DNA of 64,000 nt from Oegoconia quadripuncta (lineage: Eukaryota > Arthropoda > Insecta > Lepidoptera > Autostichidae): positions 37,382,778-37,446,777 of the forward strand of contig OX438744.1 of assembly GCA_949316235.1 (NCBI GenBank), read 5' to 3'. This document shows, piece by piece, positions 11,334-22,951 of the stretch. Positions within the stretch are counted from its first letter, which is position 1. The number at the start of each line of letters is the position of its first letter. The translations under genes and the position numbers were made by a program. The notes beneath the pieces are model-generated. The model was not told the origin of the DNA and did no database searches. It saw only the letters and a program-made list of their open reading frames with translations.

Positions 11334-11765
11334 TAAGGAGTAGAACCAACCGTCTCTTCCCGTGGGTTTCGTAAAAAGACACTAAAAGACTTTTCTCCAA
11401 AAAACATCTATAGAATTGCACGTCTTAACGACGATGGGCTCACCACCTACCACATGTGCACTTCTGCATATTTCGTAAGGTAAATAAATAAATATAAATA
11501 AATAATTGGACACTTACACCAATCATCTAGTGCTAAACTAAGCAAAGCTTGTACTATGGATACTAGATAACGGATAAACATACATAAATTCATCCATGAC
11601 TCAGGAATAAATGTTCGTCATTCGAACCCGCAACCGTTGGTTTCGCTGACAAGGTATCCACTACACCAATCGGTCGTCGGTAAGGTGAACCGTGGATGTT
11701 GTTTCAATCACTAAGAAACACCTAAACACTAAATGTCTGGGATATTTCTGATCTGATCACTATAC
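11334..11765 (+). mobile_element. Family E repeat split by a SINE B
   Basis: The first half (11334-11481) runs from ACCAACCGTCTCTTCCCGTG through the ATGGGCTCACCACC block to TTCGTAAGGT; the second half resumes at GTAAGGTGAACCGTGGATG (11680). GTAAGGT is present on both sides of the intervening SINE B (11475-11481 and 11680-11686) as a target-site duplication. The family E copy is therefore the older of the two. Confidence 0.85.
11482..11679 (-). mobile_element. SINE B, full-length, nested in family E
   Basis: On the minus strand it begins CGACGACCGATTGGTGTAGTG (A-box region), has the B box GGTTCGAAT(G) with one decayed base, the GATACTAGATAACGG-type body, and ends in an (AAAT/AATA)n-like tail. 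Flanked by the 7-bp duplication GTAAGGT. It is the clearest definition of the SINE B borders in this window. Confidence 0.9.
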
Positions 11766-12003
11766 TTGATGATTGATTTTAATTATTTCGTCTCTCATTT
11801 AATTTCACAACACTGTATTTGGTTAAGTTAAACGCTTGTAATCTGTACTAAATCATAATCATTTGTGTATACATTATTGTGTCTATATCTATAGTGTATC
11901 TATATGTGAAAACTTATTAATGGCTTTCTCACATTAATTTCACTATGTACTTAGTCATAACAAGCTGCTTTCCAAATAAAATAAAAATAATATTTATATA
12001 AAC

Positions 12004-12065
12004 ATCTATGTGTCGGGAATAAATATTTATCATACAAACAGTTACACCTATACCAATCGGTCGTC
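12004..12065 (-). mobile_element. SINE B fragment (head-proximal)
   Basis: Minus-strand fragment with GGGAATAAATATTTATCATA, then directly ACCTATACCAATCGGTCGTC. The B-box region between them has been deleted. Confidence 0.6.
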
Positions 12066-12578
12066 TGTGTTACAAGGAAGAAAATATATTTGTAATTGAC
12101 CTCTTTAAAATCTGCAGACAATTTAATTCACTAATGTCTCAATTATCTAAACGGTCTAAACCTGATCTAGTTAGTAGTTTTGCAATAAACGCAGTGTTTA
12201 AAATGCGACACCCCAAATACTGATTTCTCATGTTTTGTTATCAAGGCTACTAAACGAATGGAAATGTTGGTTAACTTGCGAAATCATGTTTTTAAATTAA
12301 CGAATAATTTTAAATTAGGAAGCCGTTAAATTCTAATCGTTATCCGCTGAAATAAAAAAGTACCGATTCTTTAAAAGAAATAACGGTTGTTTGTATAAAA
12401 AAACTGTGAGTAACAATACCACTACTAATTAATGTGCACATCATCCCCTTATTCTCACGTTTTTTTTAATTACGACCCTCATGATGTTTTGTTCCATCTT
12501 TAAATATAAAGCATCTCAAATGAGAGAACCGTACAAAAAAACTGCATCTAAATATTCATCAAACAAAAAACCACCACG
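12066..12578. other. Spacer upstream of a small open frame
   Basis: AT-rich. An AAATATAAAG motif at about 12503-12512, roughly 70 bp before the ATG at 12579, could be a TATA box. Confidence 0.3.
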
Positions 12579-12773
12579 ATGACTGGCGCATCAAAACCGG
12601 AATTCAATTACAAAGAAATTGTTTGTGGGGACATACTTCTTGTTCCAATCGACTTTAATTATTCAGCTAAAGAAACGAAATCCAACGAAAAAGTCTCACA
12701 CGATTCCAAAAGCACGACTAATGATACTGACAATGCTCTTACAAAAGCCATAGAAAAAAACCTGACCCCATAA
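12579..12773 (+). CDS. Possible short CDS or 5' exon, 64 residues, unknown
   Basis: ATG in a favourable context (CCACCACGATGA) opens 64 codons ending in TAA. The start MTGASKPEFNYKEIVCGDIL is followed by a polar stretch rich in Lys, Ser, Thr, Asn and Asp, which is unlike the hydrophobic or low-complexity chance frames around it. A TATA-like AAATATAAAG lies about 70 bp upstream. No family recognised, no signal peptide or membrane segment. It could equally be a first exon, since splice donors were not resolved, or a chance frame. Confidence 0.3.
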   Translation: MTGASKPEFNYKEIVCGDILLVPIDFNYSAKETKSNEKVSHDSKSTTNDTDNALTKAIEKNLTP

Positions 12774-13971
12774 CATTCTATGAATGAAATTAAAAATTCC
12801 GCTATCCTTAAGATAAAGCTCTGAGTAAACACACATACTCAAAGAGACAGTTCTGGACTTTAATATGCAAAACAGATATGCAAAATTAGAAAAAAAAAGG
12901 GTGACCGAAACTGGCTATGTAAATCTCCGTGCGAAGTTAAACTTAAAAAACAAATAGTGAAAAAACCGCTTGTATGAGAGCGTGATAAACACAAAAACAA
13001 TTTTTGCGTTGTCTAGTTCTGCGTGCATATTAAACAGTTGAGGGCCAAGCGTCGGCCCTAGCGGAACACCTTTCTCACAAGGTAAAGTTCAGTATGCAGA
13101 TGAGTAATACTACTTAATCTTTTATTTTAATGGCATCGTATTGTGTTAAATCTATTCAGATTTTGTGGGGTTGGATTTAAAAAAGACAAGTAAAAAAATT
13201 AATGATTGGACGTATGCAAATTGTGTCTCAGTCTTACTGTGGGAATCTCCCTTGGACTGGGTGGTTTCTGGGGTAACGTTAAAAGAACGTTATGTCGGGC
13301 CACTTTTTTTGTATTGTTATCAAAAAACTTCATCATTGGTGAGGATTATCTTATGTTTGACAAATACAGACTAAACAACAAGACGACGAATTAAAATTAG
13401 ATATTTGCATCTATTTAATGTAATCTAATCAATTTTATAAAACGCATTATATAAAACTAAACTTAGAAGTCTAGAAAATATGTAACGGGGCACGGAAAAT
13501 TGTGAATACAATACAATAAAGTGCATAGAGAATAGGCCATCATGCTTTATGTAAAACGACCATTGATATAATATAAACCAAACTGGGAAAAGGGAGAGTT
13601 GGAAGAAAAATAAAATCCAGACTTCGTTACATCAGGGAGTGGGCAGAAATCAACTCTATTGAAGAATAGTTGCCTTGAACAAGGAGAAAAATCGAAGGCT
13701 GACTTTCCTTCAACAAGCAGAGGCACGCAAAGAAGAAGACAACCAAACATAACTACATACAATTTATACCTACGTAAATATAATTCAATACGTTACTATC
13801 CGATAATTCTAAATATATAACGAAATTATAAATATGTAAGAGTAGTGGCAGTCTTGTAATATTGCAACTGGATAGATTTCTAAAAACGTAACACTGTTTG
13901 GCACAGCTCAATTTAAAGTGTTTTTCTTTTAGTATTGCTGTAGACATACCTAATAAGTATTTTTTTTTCTT
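12774..13971. other. Unassigned; degenerate coding traces possible
   Basis: At 13547-13762 the minus strand reads as a 71-codon frame with a hydrophobic start, while the plus strand of the same DNA (13580-13745) gives a charged, LINE-end-like text with stops. I could not choose between them and call neither. Confidence 0.3.
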
Positions 13972-14112
13972 TTATGCACAACGGGTTGATACTTGAACTC
14001 AATCACACCTGATGTAAAATGAAGACGATATCGAAGGTGGAAGCGTCCTGACCCGGAAACCCCAACACATTTAGGGGATAGGCTATCTTATCTCTGACAA
14101 CAACAACACAAC
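13972..14112 (-). mobile_element. SINE A 3' half
   Basis: Minus-strand copy of the SINE A tail: TTATGCACAACGGGTT, ATCACACCTGATGT, AAGGTGGAAGCGTCCTGACC, and the ACATTTAGGGGATAGGCTAT block. It stops before the body and head, replaced by a CAACAACACAACAATAC simple tract. Confidence 0.8.
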
Positions 14113-14613
14113 AATACAATAACACAACAGTAAAAATAAAATATGTACGTTTATAATTATAAATTTATAATATCTAATTGTAAAATAATATTCAAAGTAA
14201 AATATAATTAATTGTATACACCTAACAAAAATAACATAAAACACCTATATACTTATACTTTAAACATTCGTCGTCATTTCGAATTTGAGACGCATTTTTT
14301 ATTATTATTACTATGACAAGCATTATCCAAATCACGAACCTTTTAAATTAACTCCATGAATAACAAAAAACTCTGTTTTATAGACATGAATTCTGGAAAT
14401 TAGAAAGCAGTAGTACTGAAACACCACTGAGATTGGAATAGCGGTCAGCGAACTTCAGACTCCTCTATGGGTCAAATCAATTCAGATTTCATCAATCAAT
14501 TTAGTCATAATCATTAAGGTTGATCTCACGCCACTATGGAGCACGCTTTGGCTAATAATATAAATAGTTATATTATTATAGTTCAGCAGGAGTTAGTAAT
14601 GTCATTCATGTAT
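14113..14613. other. Unassigned
   Basis: AT-rich, nothing recognised. Confidence 0.35.
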
Positions 14614-14675
14614 TCATCATCATCGGCCCGTAAACATCCCACTACAGGGATATAGGCCTTCCCTCGTATATGGGC
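14614..14675 (-). mobile_element. SINE D tail fragment
   Basis: Begins TCATCATCATCGGCCCGTAA, continues CATCCCACTACAGGGATATA and GGCCTTCCCTCGTATA: the reverse complement of the SINE D 3' end with its GATGATGATG tail. Confidence 0.7.
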
Positions 14676-14740
14676 TCGATTCCCAGGCAGGCCTTGTACC
14701 AACGAGTTTTTAAATTTAATTTAATTACTTATGTGCATTT

Positions 14741-14941
14741 GACGACCGATTGGTATAGTGGATAGTGAACCTATTAGCGAAACCAACGGTCGCTGATTCG
14801 AATCCCACGAGGGGTAAATGTTTGTGTGATGAATATTTATGTATGTTTATCCGTTGTCTAGTATCCATAGTACAAGCTTTGCTTAGTTTGGGACTAGCTG
14901 ATTGGTGTAAGTATCCCAAATATTTATAATATTTATTTATA
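14741..14941 (+). mobile_element. SINE B copy, near full-length
   Basis: Head GACGACCGATTGGTATAGTG; B-box region altered (GATTCGAATCCC); standard body GTTTATCCGTTGTCTAGTAT and tail TTGGGACTAGCTGATTGGTG. A short stretch of the middle (GAATACGAACATTTATTCCC equivalent) is deleted. Confidence 0.85.
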
Positions 14942-14947
14942 TGTTTC

Positions 14948-15062
14948 TATTTACAAAAAAAAAAGTATTTGTGTAGTTTATCAACCATCTGGTATCCTTA
15001 ATACAAGCCTAGTTGCTTAGTGTGGAACTAGATGACGCTGTGTGTATGTGCAAAGATATTTA
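14948..15062 (+). mobile_element. SINE C tail
   Basis: TTTACAAAAAAAAAAGTATT followed by TATCAACCATCTGGTATCC and GTGGAACTAGATGACGCTGT, the 3' half of SINE C. It abuts SINE B on the left and SINE D on the right, forming a three-SINE mosaic. Confidence 0.8.
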
Positions 15063-15065
15063 TCC

Positions 15066-15250
15066 GACTACTCTTAAACGGTGAAGGAAAACGTCGTGAG
15101 GAAATCGGCATGCCTAAAAATTCTAAGGCAAGTGAAGTCCCCAACCCGCAATGGGCCAGCGTGGTGGACTATGGTCCATACTCCCTCATTATACGAAGGA
15201 AGGCCTATATCCCTGCAGTGGGATGTGTATGGGCTGATAATGATGATGCT
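15066..15250 (+). mobile_element. SINE D (GGCCAGCGTGGTGGAC type)
   Basis: Contains CGGTGAAGGAAAACGTCGTG, AGTGAAGTCCCCAACCCG, GGCCAGCGTGGTGGACTATG and the GGGCTGATAATGATGATG tail. This 3' end is among the commonest in lepidopteran genomes. The A-box-bearing head seen in the 44397 copy is missing. Confidence 0.85.
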
Positions 15251-15269
15251 ATGTATTCATCTAGCTCTT

Positions 15270-15316
15270 TGAAAACTCAATTACAGGGAGGTTCGAATCC
15301 CGCTAGGCGTATGTAA
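15270..15316 (+). mobile_element. SINE C B-box fragment
   Basis: AGGGAGGTTCGAATCCCGCT followed by AGGCGTATGTAAG matches the B-box region of SINE C. Only about 45 bp remain. Confidence 0.5.
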
Positions 15317-16422
15317 GAAAGGTAATTAAATGTGTGTTAAATTTTGAACATATTGTATTTACTATGTCTCTTTTGTTGCAGGTACGTAAAAGTGCAAGCT
15401 GTAAGTCATTTACAATAAGAACTTCGATTTAGTTACATTTCCGGCAACCTGGGAATTTTTTGAGTTGCAAGACGACAAGGATAGTTCTAGAGTTACCAAA
15501 ATAAATCCATGCAAATTCTATGGTGCGCCTGCGCTGGCTCTACATCGAAATCGATTAAACTCTACTAAGCACATATTCAGCCAACATCCGAATACTCACG
15601 CGCTTCTTAACTTGAAGATCGCGTAAACATCATGCCGAAACTGACAACATGATATTTAAGATTCTCTTAGGTATTAATAATGCGATCTTAAGATGGAGAT
15701 CGATTCTCACAATCAATACTAAAACTGTTTGCCAACAGTATCTTAAGTATCAACTTATCGCCATAAGTTGCCGACTCGGCAGTGCCGTGATGTCCAGCAA
15801 AATATGAATAAATATTATAGTAAAAATATGCTGTTCAACTCGCTTCCTTGAGGCATAGTATGTAGCGCCATTGCCCCGCTGAATGCATAAGCTCAGCTAC
15901 TGAGCAAAGTAGGCCCCAGCTCTCACATCTTCGGAGGCGTGGACCAGTCTAATTGATAAATCTGTACCTTTTTTTTTCTGTCACTCGACCAAGGGAACAA
16001 TGTCTCCACTGCAAGTGAACGCATATTAAAGGATAATATACATAAATGTAAATTCTATCAAGGTTTTCATAACATACTCGTTCATCGAAATCTTATATTA
16101 TTTATTTATTTGACATGATCCACAGCACTTAGTGATATTATGCTACATTAAAATGATTCTTTATGCCAAAATAGGATTCGTTACAAACTTTCAAATCCAA
16201 ATTTTTCGAAACGAATGAACCGTTCCTAATGAAACTTTATATGAATAAAGTACGTACATAGATCTAAAAAGTTAGTTAAGACAGAACATTTTAACTAAAG
16301 TAGAGCGGTTAAGTTTTGCATATAGTAATAGAAAAAATGCAATATATTCTTTTAAATTCGATATTAAGAAAATCTATTCTACCTACTAACTTTTTAGATA
16401 TATGTATTCTGCTTATACGCTT
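15317..16422. other. Unassigned
   Basis: Moderate GC between 15500 and 15960, no coding frame or repeat family recognised. Confidence 0.35.
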
Positions 16423-16461
16423 AACCGCCTCCGTGGCTCAATGTAAACAACGTTGGGTTTA
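16423..16461 (+). mobile_element. SINE A head fragment
   Basis: AACCGCCTCCGTGGCTCAAT followed by GTAAACAACGTTGGGTTTA: the first 39 bases (A-box half) of SINE A, sharply cut before the B box. Confidence 0.8.
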
Positions 16462-17418
16462 TTGCGTTATAGAAGACGCTAAGATCTTCTAAAACTATTT
16501 TCTAAAAAATTAATCACTAATAATAATAATATAATATAATATTTCTTATAATATCTTCACCTTCAGACGAATTCTAATTTACATCTAAGTTCTTAATAAG
16601 ATTCTACAACCCCTTCATTGACTGGACATTATGGAAGCTTCATACGAATACTTTATGGTTGTAACCACAGAATACGAAAAAAGAATTATTTGTAATTGTG
16701 AATATCTCCTTAGCAAGAATCTAAAGCACTATTTTAAATACCTCACAACACCACACCAGCGGCATCTGTCGGTAGGTCTGCGGACTATAATAACAGTTCA
16801 GTGCAACGCCGCTAGATGGCGGGAGCATTGCCGTTGTAATGATAGATCATTGATTGAAAATATTCAAACACTTGCAGTGAGATTTCAATTTTAAAATTAA
16901 TTTCCTTTAATGGATTACTAAATTTAATTAAGTTTTTTAATAGTTTCTTTTGGGTCCTACTGAAAACACGAATAACTGCAGTAATGATTATTTCTCGAGG
17001 GTAAAGCAACGCTAGGATGTAATAGTTTTGGTTTTAAGGGGCGTGTAAGCTGGTAGTTACATAGGTAATTGCAATGGGGTTTTTTTTAGCTGATATGTCT
17101 AATCAATTGTATCTACGAATAGCTTTAAATAGCTTCGAAGAAACAATTCATATACTCGTAGCTATCTCTATTTCTTTCTTTTTTGCTTTTGGCGTAATAA
17201 AAAAAGTGCGTATCCAGTCCCAGCTAAATCTTAATCGAATACATACATACATGTTAAAGCTACATGGTCTCTCTTTCGTTTTTATTCTAATCATAGTAGA
17301 ATTAGATTAGTATCTTTGTAAAGAAGAATATCCACCTTTTCCCCCAATTTTCTCGACCCACTAACTTGCGACCTTACAATAGACTAGCACTACCTTTGTC
17401 TTCCGTAAAAATTGTTTT
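16462..17418. other. Unassigned
   Basis: Two overlapping short frames (plus 16631-16894, minus 17009-16812) show no family motif. Nothing called. Confidence 0.35.
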
Positions 17419-18216
17419 TCAAATCAAATCAAATAAATCAAAAATGCTTTATTTCGTAGGTACACAGGGTACACTTAAAATAGTCAGATTTTACATTTTT
17501 AAAGCTACAAGGCAATTTTCCCATGAGAAGAACAAGCAAGAAACTCGAGAGGTTGCTCTTTAAAAAAAAAAGGTTTTTAAATTACAAAATTATTAATTAT
17601 TATTTTATATTATAATATTTCATTATTAGTTGTGATATAGCCTGGTTATTCGAACGGACTGGTTATGTCCATGAATGTTTATCATCTAAATAATCTGATA
17701 TTTTATAATATGCTTTCATAATAAGTTTCTGTTTTATAGTATCTTTAAATTTATTGAAAGGAAGATTTTGTATATCAACAGGAACCTTATTGAAAAAGCG
17801 TTACATAATCCTTTGAATGAATTACTGACTTTGCGGAGGCGACTTATGTGACCTGCAAGTTTATCTTTATTTCTTGTATGGACATCATGTTTGACATACA
17901 TTTTCAAAAATGTACTGTGACGAAAAGGTTAAAACTTTAAACCTAATCTCTAAGTGACAGTGCAGGTCGCAATTGATAAATTGCGCGAACGGCTTGTTTT
18001 TGTAAAACTAAGATTGTATTTATATTCGCGGCATTTCCCCGCAGCAAGATACCGTAAGACATCAAGCTGTGGAAATAACTAAAATATTAGCAGTATTTAC
18101 GTTTGGTATTTGTCGAATTTTTTTGACTGCGTACGCTGCAGAGCCGAGCCTTTTCCCCAATTTATCCATATGAGGACCCCATTGCATTTTGGCGTCTAAA
18201 GTAATGCTCAAACTTA
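17419..18216 (-). mobile_element. Jockey-like LINE, 3' part of reverse transcriptase ORF and UTR
   Basis: On the minus strand the coding text runs SITLDAKMQWGPHMDKLGKR, then SAAYAVKKIRQIPNVNTA, then (after a frameshift near 18055) MSYGILLRGNAANIN and LVLQKQAVRAIYQLRP, motifs of the region after the RT catalytic core. The end of the ORF (NKVPVDIQNLPFNKF type, 17750-17800) follows, then a UTR with GCAACCTCTCGAGTTTCTTG and a (TTTGAT)n-like tail at 17419-17450. Stops and frameshifts show a dead copy. The 5' side ends where MITE G copy 2 begins (TTA at 18214). Confidence 0.88.
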
Positions 18217-18338
18217 GGCCCGTATAAACCATTCTCAAGATTGAGAACAGTCTTGTCACCGGTCTCAAGTAAACGTGTTGATTAATAAACCTAACTTGAG
18301 ACTTGAAAAGCATGTGCATACTCAAGCAGTACTCACTT
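18217..18338 (+). mobile_element. MITE family G, copy 2 (left part)
   Basis: Starts GGCCCGTATAAACC directly after TTA (18214-18216), the expected Harbinger-type target. Matches 38902-39000 (CAAGATTGAGAACAGTCTTG; AAACGTGTTGATTAATAAAC; CTCAAGCAGTACTCACTT), then stops. The right inverted end is missing. It lies at the edge of the Jockey-like LINE, which it probably interrupted. Confidence 0.7.
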
Positions 18339-18536
18339 TTGTGTTTCATCCAGCTGTTTGAGATAAGTTAGCCAATACTCCAAATAAGTGGGTGTCCCCC
18401 AGGACTCTCACTCAGAGATAGAAGCGGTCTCACCCAGAGAGCGCTTACAACTTCGGACGTAGAGAGTTAACTGAAACTAAATTGTTTATTTGCAATAACT
18501 TAGTCTACGTTAAAGTAATGATTGGAGTCTTTTTTC

Positions 18537-18836
18537 TGCACAAGGGGTTCGTACTTCACCTCAATCACACCTGATGTTAAGTGAAGATGAGGTCGAAGGT
18601 GGAAGCGTACTTACCCGGAAACCCCAACAAATTTGGGGGACTGGCCATCTTATCTCTGACAACCGGAACACGACAATGCTATTAACATTGCTGCTTGGCG
18701 GCAGATTTAGATAAGATGGTGGTAGCTAGCTAGGTGGACATTTAAAATGCCCTACCACCAACCAAACCGAGTACTTAAACATGTCCCTCCAAATCGTAAA
18801 CCCAATGTAGTTTACATTTAGCCACGGAGGCGGTTA
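18537..18836 (-). mobile_element. SINE A, nearly full but lacking the B box
   Basis: Reads through tail, body and head on the minus strand, ending GCCACGGAGGCGGTTA. Around 18781-18790 the text jumps from AAACATGT to CCTCCAAATCGTAAACCC: about 25 bases that hold the B box (GGTTCGATCCC region) are deleted. A source copy for new insertions is therefore unlikely. Confidence 0.88.
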
Positions 18837-20242
18837 ATTTTGTTTGTGTTAGGAAACATACCGCTCTTCCATTACCATGGGATCAGATATGAGTTTATAG
18901 TGACTTCATCTTCATATTTACCCCCTTTTCATTATGAATTCGGGTCTGTTACATAACACAAATGTAATTGAAGTAGAACATTAAAAAAACCAAACCTATA
19001 GTAGGTACTAATTTGTTTCCTCAGGGAATCAAACCCGCGACCATTCTACTACCGGCATACAACAAACCGGAAAACAACAAAGTCGCTCAATAACTTTGTA
19101 ATCCAATAAAAACAATAAAAAAAATATTTAGCCGCTGCAACTATGAGAACTCCAATAAACATGCCAAAATACTCTTTTACGACAGTTTTATTAGTTCTAA
19201 ACGCCATAACATAAAAAGGTTGTACAGAGAGGCGACGCGAGCGCAGCTACACGCACATAATTACACAGAGCACACAGATCCAATACAACGTAACTACACA
19301 CACACGAATGTAGTGTTAAAACGCACACAAACGCGTTAGGATGAAGAATGACTCGCAGGCAATGTGGTAGTTCGTTGTCGAGTATTTTGACGAATTCCGA
19401 ATAGGCCAAGTGTGCGTTGCTCCGGTAAGCCCATGTCATGTTTTAATATTCGAGCTGACACTGGCTGTATTTTTACCAGACTACCAGACAGAGCCTAACG
19501 ATTCAGCCGATTTGTGATAAATGAGGTGTCGTTAGATTCGTAATATACCGTGAGGATCATAGAGTATATGACGTCATGATAAATCCAATATGGCGGACGC
19601 TAGCAGCCATTTCGTTACATTTGACAACAAATAATTCCATGACCCCATCGAGATGCGTATCGAACTCTAGATATCAAAAAACAAATTAAAAGACACGTAA
19701 CAATGTGTTTAAATAAAAAAATATCTAACTAAAACTTTAAAAATATATAAAATCCCGACTACGGTTATAAATACTATAAAAAATTAATCGTTAAATAACG
19801 ATATTTCGAGTAACGGATTATTAACTTTAAAAAATATTAACGGACTAGTTACCTTTCATATAATTTCCCCAAGTACGTTAATTTGTTAATTCAGTACCTA
19901 CTATTTATCAAAAAACACCGCACACAATATATTACACACTCGAATTATACGTCTTTCTTTTGTACCGAACCTGTTAACTTCCAGAACCCAAACCAATAGT
20001 TTTAAAGTAGATCATTAACGCAACGATATAGAAAAAAAAATATCACGTGTCAACGATTAACGTTAAATTGAGTTAAAGCCTCCGAAAACGCTTTAACCTT
20101 TAACGAAGATAATTTTTTGAGTAAAGGATTAGCAATTAACAAAGTTATCTTCCCATCACATTACATTCTTGAAAATGTAATATATTACAAAAAAAATATT
20201 GCATGATTTATGAAAAATAATGATAAACATTGCCCGCATTAG
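18837..20242. other. Unassigned; includes a more GC-balanced block
   Basis: 19190-19640 is richer in CpG than its surroundings and holds TGACGTCA (19569-19576) and CAATATGGCGGAC, but no convincing exon. 19640-20200 is AT-rich with TTAACGATTAACG-like strings. Confidence 0.35.
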
Positions 20243-20322
20243 CCCCTATTCCCTTATTATACGAGGGAAGGCCTATATCCCTGCAGTGACATGTTTACGG
20301 GCTGAGATGATGATGATGGTAA
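20243..20322 (+). mobile_element. SINE D tail
   Basis: CCCTTATTATACGAGGGAAG, GCCTATATCCCTGCAGTG and GGGCTGAGATGATGATGATG. The GGCCAGCGTGG block and head are missing. Confidence 0.8.
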
Positions 20323-20325
20323 TGA

Positions 20326-21075
20326 GTGACAATTGATTACAATACAAGATATAAAAATAAACTTGCAGTTTACATAAGTCACCTCCGCAAAGACAGTAAT
20401 TCACTCAAAGGGTTAAGCATACGCTTTTTCAATAAGGTTCCTCTAGATATACAAAATATCCCCTTCAATAAATTTAAAGATACCTACTATAGAACAGAAA
20501 CTTATTAAGAAAGCATATTATAAAATATATTCAGAAGATAAACATCCTTGGACATAACCAGCGCGTTCGCATACCAGGCTATTTCACAATCAATAATAAA
20601 ATGTATCAATCAATCAATATCATTTATTGTGAATCACAGGATTAAAGATGTTACATTATAATTATTACCGCTATGTTCCGCCCGTAGGCATACAAGGTCA
20701 AAATAATTATGTACTATAATAAAGTAATTACATTGGGCATAAAAAATCCATAAAAATGTCGCAAAATTCCTAAATGTTACATTTGCATTCATTCATTACT
20801 TTTACATACAACATTATGTGAATAATTTAATAATTTATTATGATGAAACTGATGATGAAACTTATTGTATAATGTCAACTGTCATCTGTATCAAAAACTG
20901 TAAAAACCTACTTGTAATATAAAAACCTGTTTCTAAAAGAGCAACCCCTCGAGTTTCTTGCTTGTTCTTCTCAAGGGAAAATTTCATTTTTTACAAGCAG
21001 TAGCTTAAAAAATTTAAAAATTGACTATCTTAAGTGTACCCGTGTACCTACCAAAAAAATCATTTTGCCTCTGAC
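20326..21075 (+). mobile_element. Jockey-like LINE 3' end with an opposed LINE tail inserted
   Basis: The frame at 20326-20508 reads NTRYKNKLAVYISHLRKDSN and RFFNKVPLDIQNIPFNKFKD before a stop, the last part of a Jockey-like RT ORF; compare 53153-53377 minus. The matching 3' UTR (AGAGCAACCCCTCGAGTTTC, 20938 onward) resumes only after about 330 bp. The gap holds an opposed LINE tail starting TCAATCAATCAATATCATTT (about 20606-20700). The inserted tail is thus younger than the host LINE copy. Confidence 0.82.
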
Positions 21076-22278
21076 TATTTGATTAACGGTACCCAGCTAT
21101 GATGGTAAATAAGCACGCAGTTAAAGCAGTAATAATCTTTACGCAGCCGCCCGTCAACTAGTTCGCCATCTTTATTTGAAAAATATTTATTGCTTTGTAG
21201 TGGTCCAACTGACATGACGCACGGCGCCTCATGAGACGCTGTCCATGCGCACAGGCAGTTGCGCGGGGGAGAGGGGTACAGCCCAAACCTGATTTTCGGT
21301 CTATTCTGACCTTGTGGCGGACACATTATTACATCACAATGTTTTATAACGCCTTATTTCTTACGCAGCTCCATTACAATGTATACCTGAACAGGTGTGA
21401 TTTAGGTTGAGTTTGCGGTAACAGCTGTCAGTGTCAGATGGGATGTTGTGTCAACTTTGACAGCAAATTCGTGCGCTGACGCATTCCCTCGCGAAGTCTT
21501 GCTACCTACACGCCAGGTTTTTCCGGATCAACCTTTCCGCGTTTTATTATGTTAGCACCTTCATGTTTGAGTTTTCGTTTATGTTTTGTTTTTGTCATGT
21601 ACTTTGACCCGGTGACGCTGTTACGTCACACGAACGTTTTGACTAGACAGTTTTTCGACACAATTTTTACGTTTGGACACGTTTTTGTTCGGGTTTTTGT
21701 GATTTACTCCGAGAGGGTGACAGTTACATTGTATTTTGTATAAACGGAAGTTTTACAGGTATTCGTCGTAGTTAATAATCAGCTATTAATAACCTATACT
21801 AGTCCGCGGCTGGACGAAAGCTGAGAAGATAATAAAAAAATTCTCAACTAGAATCCTCAAGATTTACTTGTATAGGGAAGATGTCTTCTTTCCTACTTTT
21901 TCACCTTTCTGAGGAGGACGTAAAGACTGGCCATGGTTATTTTTGACTTATGATTCAGTGTGAAGAGACTCCTCCTTATACCTGGTACTGTTAGTAAGGA
22001 TTAGTCCGGACACTAAAATAATCAATATTTAGTATTGCAAAGTTTAACTATGCCTATCTCACAGTAAAACAGAGGGAGAAGGTGTCTCTACATCGATTAT
22101 CCTAGCCCGTAATCTAGAGACATGAATACCATCCTGCTTCAAGTATACGTGCCGTACAACCGTCATTTCTAACATACAGTAAACATAGGAACTCTCTTTA
22201 GGTGCTATGTTATGCTAACTCACTAGGTTATGCTACTCTGGTACCAGCGGTTAATAGCTGGTAAAGCAACTACAGTTT
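21076..22278. other. Unassigned; CpG-richer block and RTE scrap
   Basis: 21180-21700 is GC-balanced with several CpG, no exon resolved. At 21795-21830 the string ACTAGTCCGCGGCTGGACGA resembles the end of the RTE-type tail. Confidence 0.35.
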
Positions 22279-22350
22279 TTTTGGTCCCCATTTTCACTTA
22301 ACATCAATTGCGATTGATTAAAGTCAAGCACTAATCTGTTACGCATAAAA
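22279..22350 (+). mobile_element. SINE A tail fragment
   Basis: TTTTCACTTAACATCAATTG, GATTGATTAAAGTCAAGCAC and TCTGTTACGCAT match the last 70 bases of SINE A with several substitutions. Confidence 0.65.
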
Positions 22351-22951
22351 AAATCGTTTTTACGATATCCAAATGAAGAGATTTCATTTTCTTTCTGGAG
22401 CATTTCATCAGTTGTAAAAAACACGAGGCAGTACGCGCGCGTTTTTGATATTGCAAAAAGAGTTGATGGTTTTTTGTAGAGTATGTACTATATCGAAAGT
22501 ATATTTTTTGCCCGCTTATATGTTATATGTAGCAAAAACATTGATTTGCGTAATGTAGTAGCGGAGCGGTCTACGTGATTACTTTTATGGGCTTTTAAGA
22601 TGACTTATAAAAAGTTCTACAAACTTAGTGTAATAAATAAGGTACCGATATGTTTGGAGCATTTGTGGCGCAGGCGCATTGGGTATTATTCCGTTTCCAA
22701 TAGGCGAAATTATACATCTGAACTGGATGACCACTAATATTACGGTGCTTAGGAAGTAAATTGAAGTCGATGGCCTGCAGAGAAGTATTGAAGATACTGT
22801 CAGGGGGCTACTCTGACACAAATCTACCGACCGTGACGGAGAATGAGAGGAGGCTCAAGAGTAAGAATATAACGCTGCTGATGGTAATAATCTTTAAAAC
22901 GATGAACGTATCTATATATATAACTATTTTTGACGAGCATGTATGAACAAC
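22351..22951. other. Unassigned
   Basis: No recognisable content; short frames on both strands without motif support. Confidence 0.3.

Noticed and set aside
13547..13762. Minus-strand frame with a signal-peptide-like start
   Set aside because: The opposite strand gives an equally plausible decayed retroelement end; no splice sites or homology decide.
15032..15316. 94-codon plus-strand open frame
   Set aside because: It reads through the end of a SINE C and a SINE D, including the GGCCAGCGTGG block; a chance frame in repeats.
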